This document shows positions 1-8,759 of a DNA stretch of 64,000 bases, in pieces. The DNA lies in contig NZ_NGJN01000001.1 of the NCBI RefSeq assembly GCF_002266855.1, forward strand, positions 372,001 to 436,000, read 5' to 3'. The position numbers were made by a program, and so were the translations under genes. Origin of the DNA: Winogradskyella aurantia (GTDB lineage Bacteria > Bacteroidota > Bacteroidia > Flavobacteriales > Flavobacteriaceae). The stretch's first letter is position 1. Each line of letters starts with the position of its first letter. Below the pieces are notes generated by a model that was not told where the DNA came from, searched no databases, and worked only from the letters and a program-made list of their open reading frames with translations.

Positions 1-788
1 TTATATTTTTTAACTTTTGATTTTGTGGTAACCACAAGTTGATTTTTTGGAACAAAGATATTTGTCACATTTACAGCTTCATTTAACAAACCACCAGGAT
101 TTCCTCTTAAATCTAGTATTAATTTAGTTGCTCCTTGGTTTTTAAGTGCTCTAATAGCTCTTACAGTCTCTGACGAGGCCTTATTGTTGAATTTTCTTAA
201 AACAACATAACCCGTTTGTTCTCCAATCATGGCATAATAGGGAACGGCTTTGATTTCGAGAGATTCCCGTGTAATTTTTACCATATTGGTTTTGCCCTGT
301 CTTCTATAGGTGACCGTCACCTCACTGCCCGAAGCTCCTTGAAGCAAATTACCAGCATCATCCTTAAAATCCGCAACTGATATGTTATCCACTTTTATAA
401 TTTCATCACCAGCTTTGAGACCCGCTTTATCTGCGGCGTAATCTTTATACGGTTCAACAACAACTAACTTGTCCTTTAGGGTAAGTATTTTGGCTCCAAT
501 GCCGGTGTAATCTCCAGAGTTGTTAATTCTTGAGGCCTCAACATCTTGTTCGTTATAAAATTGGGTATATGGATCTAAATCATCTAACATGCTTTTAATA
601 GCCGTGTCCATAAGGTCAGCAGGATTGGTATCGTCAACATAATTCATGTTGAGTTCTTTAAAAAGCGTAGTGAAAATTTCAATTTGCTTTGCAATTTCGA
701 AGAAGTCGGTTTTAAAGGCTGTAGTGCTGAAAAATATAAGCACTGCAACTACAGGAATTATGAATTTTTTATGTAATATATGTTTCAT
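1..788 (-). CDS. S41 family C-terminal processing peptidase (N-terminal part, cut by window edge)
   Basis: I translated this by hand from the ATG at 786-788; the frame stays open to base 1, so the C-terminus lies outside the window. The protein opens with a basic, then hydrophobic signal segment (MKHILHKKFIIPVVAVLIF) and continues with a linker, a PDZ domain (around residues 90-165, with the AGLKAGDEIIKVDNI loop) and the start of the S41 fold with the family motif LDLRGNPGGLLNEAV. The catalytic Ser/Lys segment is expected just beyond the edge. CtpA-type enzymes are periplasmic proteases that trim or degrade envelope proteins. Its ATG overlaps the rnpA stop codon (AAATGA), so the two are probably translated as a pair. 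Family assignment is firm; the substrate is unknown. Confidence 0.9.
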   Translation of the reverse strand, partial: MKHILHKKFIIPVVAVLIFFSTTAFKTDFFEIAKQIEIFTTLFKELNMNYVDDTNPADLMDTAIKSMLDDLDPYTQFYNEQDVEASRINNSGDYTGIGAKILTLKDKLVVVEPYKDYAADKAGLKAGDEIIKVDNISVADFKDDAGNLLQGASGSEVTVTYRRQGKTNMVKITRESLEIKAVPYYAMIGEQTGYVVLRKFNNKASSETVRAIRALKNQGATKLILDLRGNPGGLLNEAVNVTNIFVPKNQLVVTTKSKVKKY

Positions 789-1162
789 TTGTTAGCTGTT
801 TTATCCAAAAACTTCTGAAGCATCTTTTTCACGGTTTTATCCATAGCCTCAAAAGTTATTGTGTCTTTACTAATGTACAAAATCATTAACGCATAAGCTG
901 TTGAACTATTGTTAAAGTAATTGGGTTTATTTAGTCTAAAGGCTTCTCTCATTAAGCGTTTTATCCTATTTCTAGATACGGCATTTTTATGCAAGCGCTT
1001 ACTAACCGAAACACCTGTTTTAAGGGTGCTGTTATCATCAAATGGAGTTTTTAAGTAAATTAGCCGCAAAGGAAACACCGTTATAGATTGACCTTCATTA
1101 AAAAGACGCTCTATAATTTTTTTGCTTTTTAGTTTATCTTTTTTGCTGAACCGATACGACAT
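785..1162 (-). CDS. rnpA: Ribonuclease P protein component
   Basis: This small basic protein of 125 residues binds RNase P RNA and helps cut 5' leaders from pre-tRNAs. It contains the family signature RNRIKRLMREAFR in its C-terminal half and the usual N-terminal FSKKDKLKSKK start. I chose the ATG at 1160-1162; an in-frame GTG sits one codon upstream (1165) and cannot be excluded. The length fits the family. The gene overlaps the S41 protease gene by 4 bases (ATGA), and a strong promoter match lies about 20 bases upstream. In many bacteria rnpA sits beside rpmH; here the partner is the protease, and no rpmH is seen on the upstream side, where a rightward ligase gene begins. Confidence 0.95.
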   Translation of the reverse strand: MSYRFSKKDKLKSKKIIERLFNEGQSITVFPLRLIYLKTPFDDNSTLKTGVSVSKRLHKNAVSRNRIKRLMREAFRLNKPNYFNNSSTAYALMILYISKDTITFEAMDKTVKKMLQKFLDKTANK

Positions 1163-1181
1163 CACCTGAAAATTACCGAGG

Positions 1182-1211
1182 CAAAAATAGAACTTCCCTT
1201 GCTAACACCAA
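1182..1211 (-). promoter_or_regulatory. Bacteroidetes-type promoter for rnpA
   Basis: Read on the minus strand this is TTG, a 19-base spacer and TATTTTTG, an exact fit to the Bacteroidetes -33/-7 pattern (TTTG/TTG-N19-TAnnTTTG). The -7 box ends about 20 bases before the rnpA ATG, which implies a very short leader. It is the best promoter match found in the window. Confidence 0.6.
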
Positions 1212-1303
1212 GGTTTTTGGGGTATTTAGCTATGATAAAAGTCATATTTTATAGCTTTTTATTGAAGTAACTTACGAAGATTAATAAATATAAGAGCTTA
1301 TTT

Positions 1304-3148
1304 ATGGGACATTTAGACGTTAAACAGCTTAAAACCGCTCAAGACAACGCCGAATATATCCAATATCTTATAAAAGATTTAAAGGCGTTGGATCAAATGC
1401 TTAAACAAGATTTAATAGAGAAAGGTCCCATAAGAATCGGAGCGGAACAAGAGTTTTGTATCACAACTGATAATTATTTTCCGAATAATAACAATATTGA
1501 ACTTCTAAAAGCAATAGACGATAAGCACTTTACAACAGAGATAGGACGATACAATCTTGAAATTAACTCCGACCCATTAGAATTAAGAAATAGTTGTTTC
1601 TCTGAACTTCACCAACAACTTAAAAAACTACTAGAGAAAGCTAAATTAAAAGCAAACGAAAAGGATTCAAAGATTGTACTTACAGGTATTTTACCAACGC
1701 TTAGACTAAAGCACATAGGAGAAAGCCACATGACCGACATGCCCCGCTATCGCGTATTAAATAACGCTTTAAAGGCTCTGAGAAGGCAAAATTTCAACAT
1801 ACACATTAAAGGCGTTGATGAGTTAAGTTTGGTTCACGATTGCGTGATGCTCGAAGCCTGTAACACCAGTTTTCAAACGCATCTACAGATTAATCCAGAT
1901 GAGTTTGTGGCCAAGTATAATTGGGCACAGGCTATTGCCGGACCAGTACTGGCAAGCTGTACTAATTCCCCACTCCTTTTTGGTAGGGAATTGTGGGCAG
2001 AAACCCGAATAGCCTTATTTGCACAGAGTATAGACACACGTGCAAGCTCGTTTATTCACCACGAAAAGCAAGCGCGAGTGAGCTTTGGTGCCCACTGGGA
2101 AGAAGGTACGGTTACCGATATCTTTAAAGACCACATTTCAAGATTTAGGAGTCTTTTGACTTCTAGCAAACACGAAGACAGCTTGGAATTATTGAATAAC
2201 GGGCAAATACCTAAACTCAAGGCCCTTCAATTGCACAACGGTACTGTTTATAAATGGAACCGGGTTTGTTATGGCATTGGCAATGGAAAACCTCACCTTA
2301 GGATAGAATGTAGATATATTCCTTCAGGACCAACTCTAGCTGATGAAATTGCTAATATGGTATTTTGGGTAGGACTTATGTTAGGACAGCCAGAACAGTA
2401 TAAAGAGATTCATAAAAAGATGGATTTTAAGGATATTCAAAACAATTTCCTTAAGGCCTGCCGAACAGGTATGGAGTCCCAATTCACGTGGGACAACAAA
2501 TTGGTAACCGCCAAGGAATTAATTCTAAAAGAATTGTTGCCCTTGGCAAAACAAGGACTTTTAAATTCTGATATAAGCAAAGAAGACGTTGAACTTTATT
2601 TAGGCATCATTGAAAAACGCGTCACCTCCCACACCGGATCTCAGTGGATGGTGTCAAATTACAGAAACCTTCAAAAATCAAAAACATCTTTTGAGGCACT
2701 ACAAGATATAACGGCCTTTATGTCTGAGCGCCAATTAACGGACACAACTGTTGATGCTTGGCCAGATGTCAAACCAAGCGTTAGTTCAAATCAACACAAA
2801 AGCCGCATTGTAAAGCACAATATGAACACTAAAATTCTTTTAGTGCATCAAAACGACAGTTTGGAACTAGTTGCCCATATCATGAAGTGGAAAAAAATAC
2901 ATCACTTACCAGTTGTGAACAACAAAAAAGAACTGAAGGGATTATTGACTTGGACAGATTTAATTAAGTTGGGAGACAAGGAATTGCACGTGCGCGTAAA
3001 AGATGTTATGACTAAAAATCTGATTACGATTTCACAGGAAGCATCGCTTGAGAAAGCGAAAAAACTCATGGTGTCTAATAAAATTAACTGTCTCCCAGTG
3101 TTGAAAAAAAAGGAATTATTAGGTATTTTAACCACAAATGATTTATAA
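1304..3148 (+). CDS. GCS2-family carboxylate-amine ligase fused to two CBS domains
   Basis: Residues about 30-400 resemble the glutamate-cysteine ligase type 2 (GCS2, YbdK-like) ATP-dependent carboxylate-amine ligases: an early RIGAEQEFCI strand with the acidic residues that bind ATP-Mg, then TEIGRYNLEINSDP, and ECRYIPSGPTLADE. After a linker, residues about 507-614 form a pair of CBS domains (…HHLPVVNNKKELKGLLTWTDL… and …NCLPVLKKKELLGILTTNDL), which usually sense adenine nucleotides. The protein is therefore a ligase with its own energy sensor, 614 residues against about 370 for a plain YbdK. It is followed after 5 bases by an AstE/AspA-like deacylase gene, suggesting a make-and-break pair for an amide or peptide bond. 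The substrate cannot be read from sequence. Cytoplasmic; no signal peptide. Confidence 0.8.
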   Translation: MGHLDVKQLKTAQDNAEYIQYLIKDLKALDQMLKQDLIEKGPIRIGAEQEFCITTDNYFPNNNNIELLKAIDDKHFTTEIGRYNLEINSDPLELRNSCFSELHQQLKKLLEKAKLKANEKDSKIVLTGILPTLRLKHIGESHMTDMPRYRVLNNALKALRRQNFNIHIKGVDELSLVHDCVMLEACNTSFQTHLQINPDEFVAKYNWAQAIAGPVLASCTNSPLLFGRELWAETRIALFAQSIDTRASSFIHHEKQARVSFGAHWEEGTVTDIFKDHISRFRSLLTSSKHEDSLELLNNGQIPKLKALQLHNGTVYKWNRVCYGIGNGKPHLRIECRYIPSGPTLADEIANMVFWVGLMLGQPEQYKEIHKKMDFKDIQNNFLKACRTGMESQFTWDNKLVTAKELILKELLPLAKQGLLNSDISKEDVELYLGIIEKRVTSHTGSQWMVSNYRNLQKSKTSFEALQDITAFMSERQLTDTTVDAWPDVKPSVSSNQHKSRIVKHNMNTKILLVHQNDSLELVAHIMKWKKIHHLPVVNNKKELKGLLTWTDLIKLGDKELHVRVKDVMTKNLITISQEASLEKAKKLMVSNKINCLPVLKKKELLGILTTNDL

Positions 3149-3153
3149 TTAGT

Positions 3154-4344
3154 ATGCAAGTAGGCCTCAAAGAACAAAAGCAAAAATTAGTAGCGTCAAA
3201 AAGGGTGTTCCACCATATCAAAGGAGACTTAACTGGCTCTACCTTGGTGTTTTTTGCGGGTATACATGGCAATGAATTTGCAGGCGTACACGCCTTAAAC
3301 AAGGCTTTAAAAACAATTAAAAAAGCAGATATTAAAGGAGAGGTTTATGGCGTATATGGAAATATTGAAGCGCTTAAATTAAAAAAGCGGTATATAACGT
3401 CCGATCTAAACCGAATGTGGACCACTTCCCAACTAAATAAGCTAGAGACCAAGGAACATTTAACTTTTGAAGACCGTGAGCAAAAAGAGCTGTTTGAGTT
3501 TATCAATCAAATCTTATCAAACAGTCAACAGCCCGTTTATTTTATTGATTTGCACACCACCTCGAGTAAAACCCTCCCTTTTATTACTATTAATGACGCT
3601 ATGATTAACAGAAAATTCTCAAAGTGTTTTCCTGTTCCGATAGTCTTAGGTATTGAGGAATATTTAGAGGGGCCTTTGTTGAGCTATCTTAATACAAAAG
3701 GATATTTGTCTATAGGTTATGAAGCAGGTCAACATACAGACCCCCAAGCAGTGAAAAATTGCGAAGCGTTTATTCATTTGGTCCTAAATTGTTCTGGAGT
3801 TTTACAACAGCCCGTACATAAGAATCTAAAAGTTTATGAAGAGCATTTAAAAAACGCGTCAAAAGGAGTTTCTTGTGTCTTTGAGGTAATTGAAAAACAC
3901 CATATTCAACCGGGAGAGCAATTTAAAATGCGGGATGGCTTTATCAGTTTTCAAAATATAAGTAAAGACACTTTATTGGCGTATTCAAATGGCCAGCCGG
4001 TGTATGCCCAACACAAGGCAAAGTTATTTATGCCACTCTATCAAAAATCAGGAAATGATGGCTTCTTTATTATCCGCTCCATTCCACCTATTTTTCTAAA
4101 ACTATCACAATTATTACGAAAGATTAAAGCCGATGTTTTACTAACCTGGTTGCCCGGAATTGCTTGGCACGATAAACAACAGGGCATTTTAAGAGCCAAC
4201 CTGAGGGTGACGCGATTTATGGCTAAATCCATATTTCATCTATTTGGTTACAGGAACAAGCAGTTGGATAAAACACATATGCTTTTGTATAATAGGGAAC
4301 GTGTTTCAAAAAAGGAGATGTATTATAAAGAACCCTGGTATTAA
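3154..4344 (+). CDS. Succinylglutamate desuccinylase / aspartoacylase family zinc hydrolase
   Basis: The protein has 396 residues, with zinc-site motifs of the AstE/AspA branch of the M14 fold: AGIHGNEFAG near residue 33 (His and Glu ligands), TSDLNRMW, FIDLHTTSSKTLPF (third ligand His) and GYEAGQH, which carries the catalytic Glu. Members remove acyl groups from amino acids such as N-acetylaspartate or succinylglutamate. The C-terminal third is an extra beta-rich domain typical of the family. It lies 5 bases after the GCS2-CBS ligase and shares its transcript, which ends at the hairpin at 4351. The real substrate is probably the product of the upstream ligase, but that is inference. A full arginine succinyltransferase pathway is not present here. 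Confidence 0.85.
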   Translation: MQVGLKEQKQKLVASKRVFHHIKGDLTGSTLVFFAGIHGNEFAGVHALNKALKTIKKADIKGEVYGVYGNIEALKLKKRYITSDLNRMWTTSQLNKLETKEHLTFEDREQKELFEFINQILSNSQQPVYFIDLHTTSSKTLPFITINDAMINRKFSKCFPVPIVLGIEEYLEGPLLSYLNTKGYLSIGYEAGQHTDPQAVKNCEAFIHLVLNCSGVLQQPVHKNLKVYEEHLKNASKGVSCVFEVIEKHHIQPGEQFKMRDGFISFQNISKDTLLAYSNGQPVYAQHKAKLFMPLYQKSGNDGFFIIRSIPPIFLKLSQLLRKIKADVLLTWLPGIAWHDKQQGILRANLRVTRFMAKSIFHLFGYRNKQLDKTHMLLYNRERVSKKEMYYKEPWY

Positions 4345-4350
4345 AAAAAA

Positions 4351-4376
4351 CCGCAACTTTTAAGTTGCGGTTTTTT
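4351..4376. terminator. Bidirectional rho-independent terminator
   Basis: A perfect 9-bp stem CCGCAACTT/AAGTTGCGG with a 2-base loop is flanked by eight A on the left and six T on the right. It sits between the stops of convergent genes (4344 and 4395), so it can end transcription from both sides. Confidence 0.9.
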
Positions 4377-4394
4377 GTTGAGTCATTAGATTTG

Positions 4395-6164
4395 TCACTC
4401 TACGTTGAAAGTGTTGTTTTCTGGCTTAACGTCGGCCATAAGTTTTGATTTGTCTATTTCTACTGACTTTACAGGCTTATTAGTTTCGAAGGTGTAGGTC
4501 GGTATTGCCCAAGCCCAATCATCGATGATGGTTGCACTAGTTGGTTTTTCGCCGCGCATCATTTGTAAGGGAATATAAAAATCTTCAGTTGAACCGTCGA
4601 TATAGGTTACCGAAATATCTATAGGCATTGGCATTAGTCCAATACGCTCTAAGGTTACACGTGTGTCCTCCACAGATTTTACACCATAGTCTATGGTGTT
4701 GGTGGTCTGCGCAAAATCAATCAGATACCAATCCAATTCGAAATCTGTAATACGCTCAGCGGTTCTTATAATATCCATCGGTCTTGGGTGCTTAAACGAA
4801 AAATCCGTAAAGTATTTTTTTATGGTTTTCTTTAAATTCTCTTCACCGATAACATAACCCAATTGAGCTAAGAACACCTCGCCTTTGCTATAGGCTGAAA
4901 TTCCATAAGCTTGATTATAGGCGTATCTGTCGGCGTGGGTTGTAAGGGGTTGCTCGTATCCAGAAGTAGCAAGAGCAATATAGCTTCTGTAAGCACCGTC
5001 AAATGGATTATTACCTTTATTTTCACGCAAGGAGTTTGTAGCCAAAGAAGAGATATAGCTGGTAAACCCTTCATCCATCCAGGAGTGCTTTACCTCGTTA
5101 GTGGCCAATAAAAATTGAAACCAAGTATGGGCCAACTCATGAGAAGTAACGCCAACTAAGCTATTGTAATTGCGCTGGCCAGTAATTAAAGTGCACATGG
5201 CGTACTCCATACCACCGTCACCACCTTGAATTACAGAATATTGTTTGTACGGATACATGCCGACATTATCACTGAAGTACTGCATAAGCTTGGCCGTATC
5301 AGGCTGCAATTTTTTCCAGTTATCAAGATATTCTTGATCCATAGTCTTCTTGTAGTAGAAGTGGAGTTTAGGGCCGTCAGGCATTTCATAAATATCATGA
5401 ATGAAATCTGGATCGGCTGCCCAAGTAAAATCATGGACCTTAGGTGCCGTAAAGTGTAAGGTTTTCTTTCCGTTTTTAGCTTTGGTTTCGCCCTTAAGGT
5501 AGCCAGTACCTCCGACAACATAATTTTCGTCAATAGTGAGTTTAATATCAAAATCGCCCCAAACACCATGAAATTCCCTTCCAATGTAGGGGTCGGCATG
5601 CCAGCCTTCAACATCATATTCGGCTAGTTTTGGATACCACTGGGTCATCGATAGGGCCACCCCTTCACTGTTATTTCTTCCTGAACGGCGAATCTGAACC
5701 GGGACTTGAGCATCAAATTCCATCTCAAAAGTAACTTTTTCACCAGGTTGTATAGGTGCATTGAGTTGTACTTCGAGAACGGTACCAACGGTTTTATATG
5801 TAATGGGCTTACCATTTTGAGTTAGTGAATTGACTTTTATGTAGCCAATCTCACCGGGTTTAAGCTTACTGATTTTATCCCCTATCGTAGGATTGGGATC
5901 GGGAATGGTACGAGAACGCACATCCATTTCGCTTCCTGGCTGAAAGGCATTGAAATAGAGATGGTAGTATACACGATTAAGAACATCGGGTGAATTATTA
6001 GTGTAAACAAGGGTCTGCTTACCTTTATATTGAAAATTGTCAACATCCATGTCAATTTCCATTTTATAGTCTACATGTTGTTGCCAATACCCAAGATTAG
6101 CTTGTCCAAAACAAGGGCCATAGCAAACTACTGAGATGATAATAAGGTTAAGTATATTTTTCAT
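4395..6164 (-). CDS. M1 family zinc metallopeptidase (secreted aminopeptidase-like)
   Basis: A 20-residue signal peptide ending CFGQ leads a protein with the gluzincin site: HELAH with His342, Glu343, His346, and the third ligand Glu365 exactly 18 residues later in WMDEGF. The upstream GGMEYAM segment replaces the exopeptidase motif GAMEN, with the Glu kept. At 589 residues it holds the N-terminal saddle, catalytic and short barrel domains and lacks the long C-terminal helical domain of mammalian or E. coli PepN enzymes, as is usual for Bacteroidetes exported M1 proteins. It probably releases N-terminal amino acids from peptides in the periplasm. It starts 2 bases after the S8 protease stop, so the two are co-transcribed. 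Confidence 0.92.
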   Translation of the reverse strand: MKNILNLIIISVVCYGPCFGQANLGYWQQHVDYKMEIDMDVDNFQYKGKQTLVYTNNSPDVLNRVYYHLYFNAFQPGSEMDVRSRTIPDPNPTIGDKISKLKPGEIGYIKVNSLTQNGKPITYKTVGTVLEVQLNAPIQPGEKVTFEMEFDAQVPVQIRRSGRNNSEGVALSMTQWYPKLAEYDVEGWHADPYIGREFHGVWGDFDIKLTIDENYVVGGTGYLKGETKAKNGKKTLHFTAPKVHDFTWAADPDFIHDIYEMPDGPKLHFYYKKTMDQEYLDNWKKLQPDTAKLMQYFSDNVGMYPYKQYSVIQGGDGGMEYAMCTLITGQRNYNSLVGVTSHELAHTWFQFLLATNEVKHSWMDEGFTSYISSLATNSLRENKGNNPFDGAYRSYIALATSGYEQPLTTHADRYAYNQAYGISAYSKGEVFLAQLGYVIGEENLKKTIKKYFTDFSFKHPRPMDIIRTAERITDFELDWYLIDFAQTTNTIDYGVKSVEDTRVTLERIGLMPMPIDISVTYIDGSTEDFYIPLQMMRGEKPTSATIIDDWAWAIPTYTFETNKPVKSVEIDKSKLMADVKPENNTFNVE

Positions 6165-6166
6165 GG

Positions 6167-7768
6167 TTATTTAATCTTTGAGGCTAATATTAGAGCATTG
6201 TAAGCATTCACAATTTTTCCAGTTTTAGATAACTCGGCAAATGGTTTAACATTCGAAGCATCGCCACCAACAACCACTTTTGTGGTCAATGGTAGGCCAG
6301 AATCTAAAATAACCTGTTTTACTTGTGCGGCGGTTAATTTTGGATAGTATGATCGAATTAATGCAGCCACACCAGCAACTCCAGGAGCTGCCATGGACGT
6401 CCCACCTTTAAAATCATATTCGTTTTCTGGTGTTGTTGAATAAATTGAGGATCCTGGCGCAAAAACATCAACATTGTTTTTTCCATAATTTGAAAACCCA
6501 GATACCATTTTTGAGCCATAGCTGCTCGTCAAGGACCCTACTCTGATATATGTTTCTGAGATTTCAACAAAATCTACATTGTCATCTGGGAAATTGGGCT
6601 CTACATCAATATCATTGCTATCATTTCCGGCCGCATGTACAAAAACAACGTCATTATCTGAGGCATAAGCAATAGCGTCCCTCACCCAATCAGCATGTGG
6701 AGAAAAGGACTTACCAAAACTACCATTAATAACCTTAGCTCCATTGTCTACCGCATAACGGATAGCTAACGCTACGTCTTTATCGTATTCGTCTCCATTT
6801 GGAACGGTCCTAATGACCATAATTTCAACGTTATTAGCTACGCCGTTAGCGCCTAAGCCGTTATTGCGCTCTGCAGCAATAATACCAGCAACATGAGTAC
6901 CATGAGATTCCGATTTTTTTACAGGCTTCACATTTCCATTGCCATAGCCCGTTTCTGTTAAGTCGTCAACATCATCACCGGTTTTACGCCCTTTAAACGA
7001 TTTATTTAAATTAAAATTAAGACGCTCGTTGATTTGCTCTAAAGCTTCTTTTAATTGCTCGCTCGCCTCTGCCAAAGTTCCGCCATTGGCACTTATGTTT
7101 TTAGCCACCTGAATGGCTTGTTGCAAGCTTGGGTCTTCGGATGTTATACCGTTAACCTCTTCAATGGTATAGTCTTTTTTCCCAAAATGTTTAGCCAAGG
7201 ATTCATCGGCATTTTTTACAACCTGAGCAATTTGATCATATTGTGTTTTACGGCCAAGCCATTTATCGTACTCTGACTCATATAGCGCTTGCGCCTCGTT
7301 ATATCTAGGATTTGTAGTATCACCAGAAGCTAATATTCGAACATATTCTAGCTGCTCATCATAAGCATCGCCTAGAAAGTTCCAACCATGGATATCATCA
7401 ACATAACCATTATTGTCGTCGTCTTTTCCATTACCTGGAACTTCATCTTTATTGGTCCAAATAACATCGTTCAAATCCTCGTGATCAATATCAATCCCAG
7501 AGTCTATAACTGCTACAATAACCGATTTGCCCTTTTTGTTTTTTATTATTTCAGCATAAGCTCGATCAACCGCCATTCCTGGAATGGTGTCTTTTTCAAG
7601 GTCTAAGTGTCCCCAATTCTTTTTTTCTTGGTCAGTGAGGTCCGAAACCTTTAATGGTGAGGAGTCAATATTCTCTAGTGGCGTAGAAATAATATCTGCG
7701 GATCCGCAGCCTAAAGAAATTATTCCAGCAAGTAGAATGTAGCTAAAAACCTTATAATTCAGTCTCAT
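6167..7768 (-). CDS. S8 subtilisin-like serine protease lipoprotein
   Basis: The N-terminus carries a type II signal peptide with lipobox SLGC (Cys21), so the protein is lipid-anchored. The catalytic triad is visible: Asp89 (VIDSGID), His289 (SHGTHVAG) and Ser458 (GGTSMAAP), with oxyanion Asn382 (AAGND). A calcium-loop-like run GNGKDDDNNGY lies near residue 112. The 200 residues between Asp and His are far more than the roughly 35 of subtilisin. They contain a charged, helical, coiled-coil-like insert at about residues 150-265, seen in some flavobacterial S8 proteases. It lies in one leftward operon with the MBL-fold gene (18 bases upstream) and the M1 peptidase (2 bases downstream). No T9SS tail. 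Confidence 0.93.
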   Translation of the reverse strand: MRLNYKVFSYILLAGIISLGCGSADIISTPLENIDSSPLKVSDLTDQEKKNWGHLDLEKDTIPGMAVDRAYAEIIKNKKGKSVIVAVIDSGIDIDHEDLNDVIWTNKDEVPGNGKDDDNNGYVDDIHGWNFLGDAYDEQLEYVRILASGDTTNPRYNEAQALYESEYDKWLGRKTQYDQIAQVVKNADESLAKHFGKKDYTIEEVNGITSEDPSLQQAIQVAKNISANGGTLAEASEQLKEALEQINERLNFNLNKSFKGRKTGDDVDDLTETGYGNGNVKPVKKSESHGTHVAGIIAAERNNGLGANGVANNVEIMVIRTVPNGDEYDKDVALAIRYAVDNGAKVINGSFGKSFSPHADWVRDAIAYASDNDVVFVHAAGNDSNDIDVEPNFPDDNVDFVEISETYIRVGSLTSSYGSKMVSGFSNYGKNNVDVFAPGSSIYSTTPENEYDFKGGTSMAAPGVAGVAALIRSYYPKLTAAQVKQVILDSGLPLTTKVVVGGDASNVKPFAELSKTGKIVNAYNALILASKIK

Positions 7769-7786
7769 ATTGTTATTCGTATTAAA

Positions 7787-8647
7787 TTAATTAAATATAT
7801 CCTCACAGGTAAAGGTTTCGTGGAGACGAACCCCTTTTTCCGTGTGTTTTACAGTTATGATTTGATTGTGAGCATCGTGCTCTAAAAACAAGTAAAAATT
7901 ATGGTCTGCCGCTAAATTTAAAAATTTTTCTTTTTCATCTAAGGTTAAAAGTGGCCTGGTATCGTAACCCATTACAAAAGGTATAGGCAGATGGCCGGCC
8001 GTAGGTAAAAGGTCAGCCATAAAACAAATCGTTTTATCTTTATATCGAATCATTGGCACCATCTGTTTATCAGTGTGGCCATTGGCAAAGAACACATCAA
8101 ATCCTAATGCTGATTTTTTGAGGGTATCGCCTTCTGGCAGGTTTATAAACTTAAGGTGTCCACTTTCTTGCATTGGCAAAATATTCTCTTTTAAAAATGA
8201 TGCTTTTTCTCGTCTGTTGGGTTCTGTAGCCCATTTCCAATGATCGGCATTACTCCAAAAATTTGCATTTTTAAATGCAGGCTCGTAGCCTGTTTTATCC
8301 TTATTCCATTGAATACTGCCTCCGCAATGATCAAAATGCAGATGGGTCATGAAAACATCCGTGATATCATTACGGTGAAAGCCATATTTATCTAAAGACT
8401 TGTCAATGGAATTATCCCCCCAGAGATAATAATACCCAAAAAATTTATTGCTCTGTTTATTGCCCATGCCTGTGTCAATGAGAATCAATCGGTTGCCATC
8501 TTCAATTAACAAACAACGCGCTGCAATATCTATCATATTGTTATTGTCGGACGGATTACTACGTTGCCATAATGATTTAGGCACAACACCAAACATAGCG
8601 CCGCCATCGAGCTTAAAATTTCCGGATTCAATGGGATATAAATTCAT
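7787..8647 (-). CDS. MBL-fold metallo-hydrolase
   Basis: The protein has 286 residues with the metallo-beta-lactamase signature THLHFDHCGG (HxHxDH) and later metal ligands in GHTDKQM and CFMADLLP. The closest resemblance is to lactonase or AttM/quorum-quenching-like and general MBL-fold hydrolases. I chose the ATG at 8645-8647, giving MNLYPIESGNFKLDGG, which is how the family usually starts. A TTG six codons upstream is possible but less likely. No signal peptide, so cytoplasmic. It is the first gene of the MBL-S8-M1 leftward operon. Substrate unknown. Confidence 0.88.
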   Translation of the reverse strand: MNLYPIESGNFKLDGGAMFGVVPKSLWQRSNPSDNNNMIDIAARCLLIEDGNRLILIDTGMGNKQSNKFFGYYYLWGDNSIDKSLDKYGFHRNDITDVFMTHLHFDHCGGSIQWNKDKTGYEPAFKNANFWSNADHWKWATEPNRREKASFLKENILPMQESGHLKFINLPEGDTLKKSALGFDVFFANGHTDKQMVPMIRYKDKTICFMADLLPTAGHLPIPFVMGYDTRPLLTLDEKEKFLNLAADHNFYLFLEHDAHNQIITVKHTEKGVRLHETFTCEDIFN

Positions 8648-8709
8648 AATTGCGCAATTTACCAAAATACAATGTAAATCGTAAAAGCCTTCACGTTTTA
8701 TTGTGATTT

Positions 8710-8738
8710 TTTGAGTTGTAAAAAAAAACCTATTTTCG
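8710..8738 (+). promoter_or_regulatory. Probable promoter of the antiporter gene
   Basis: TTTG, a 17-base A-rich spacer and TATTTTCG (one mismatch to TAnnTTTG) lie 21 bases before the ATG at 8760. Placement and both boxes are good; spacing is slightly short. Confidence 0.45.
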
Positions 8739-8759
8739 AATGATTATAAAACTTAGAAA

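Noticed and set aside
5231..5617. Open frame of 128 codons in another frame of the M1 peptidase gene
   Set aside because: Lies wholly within conserved M1 coding sequence and has no recognisable features.
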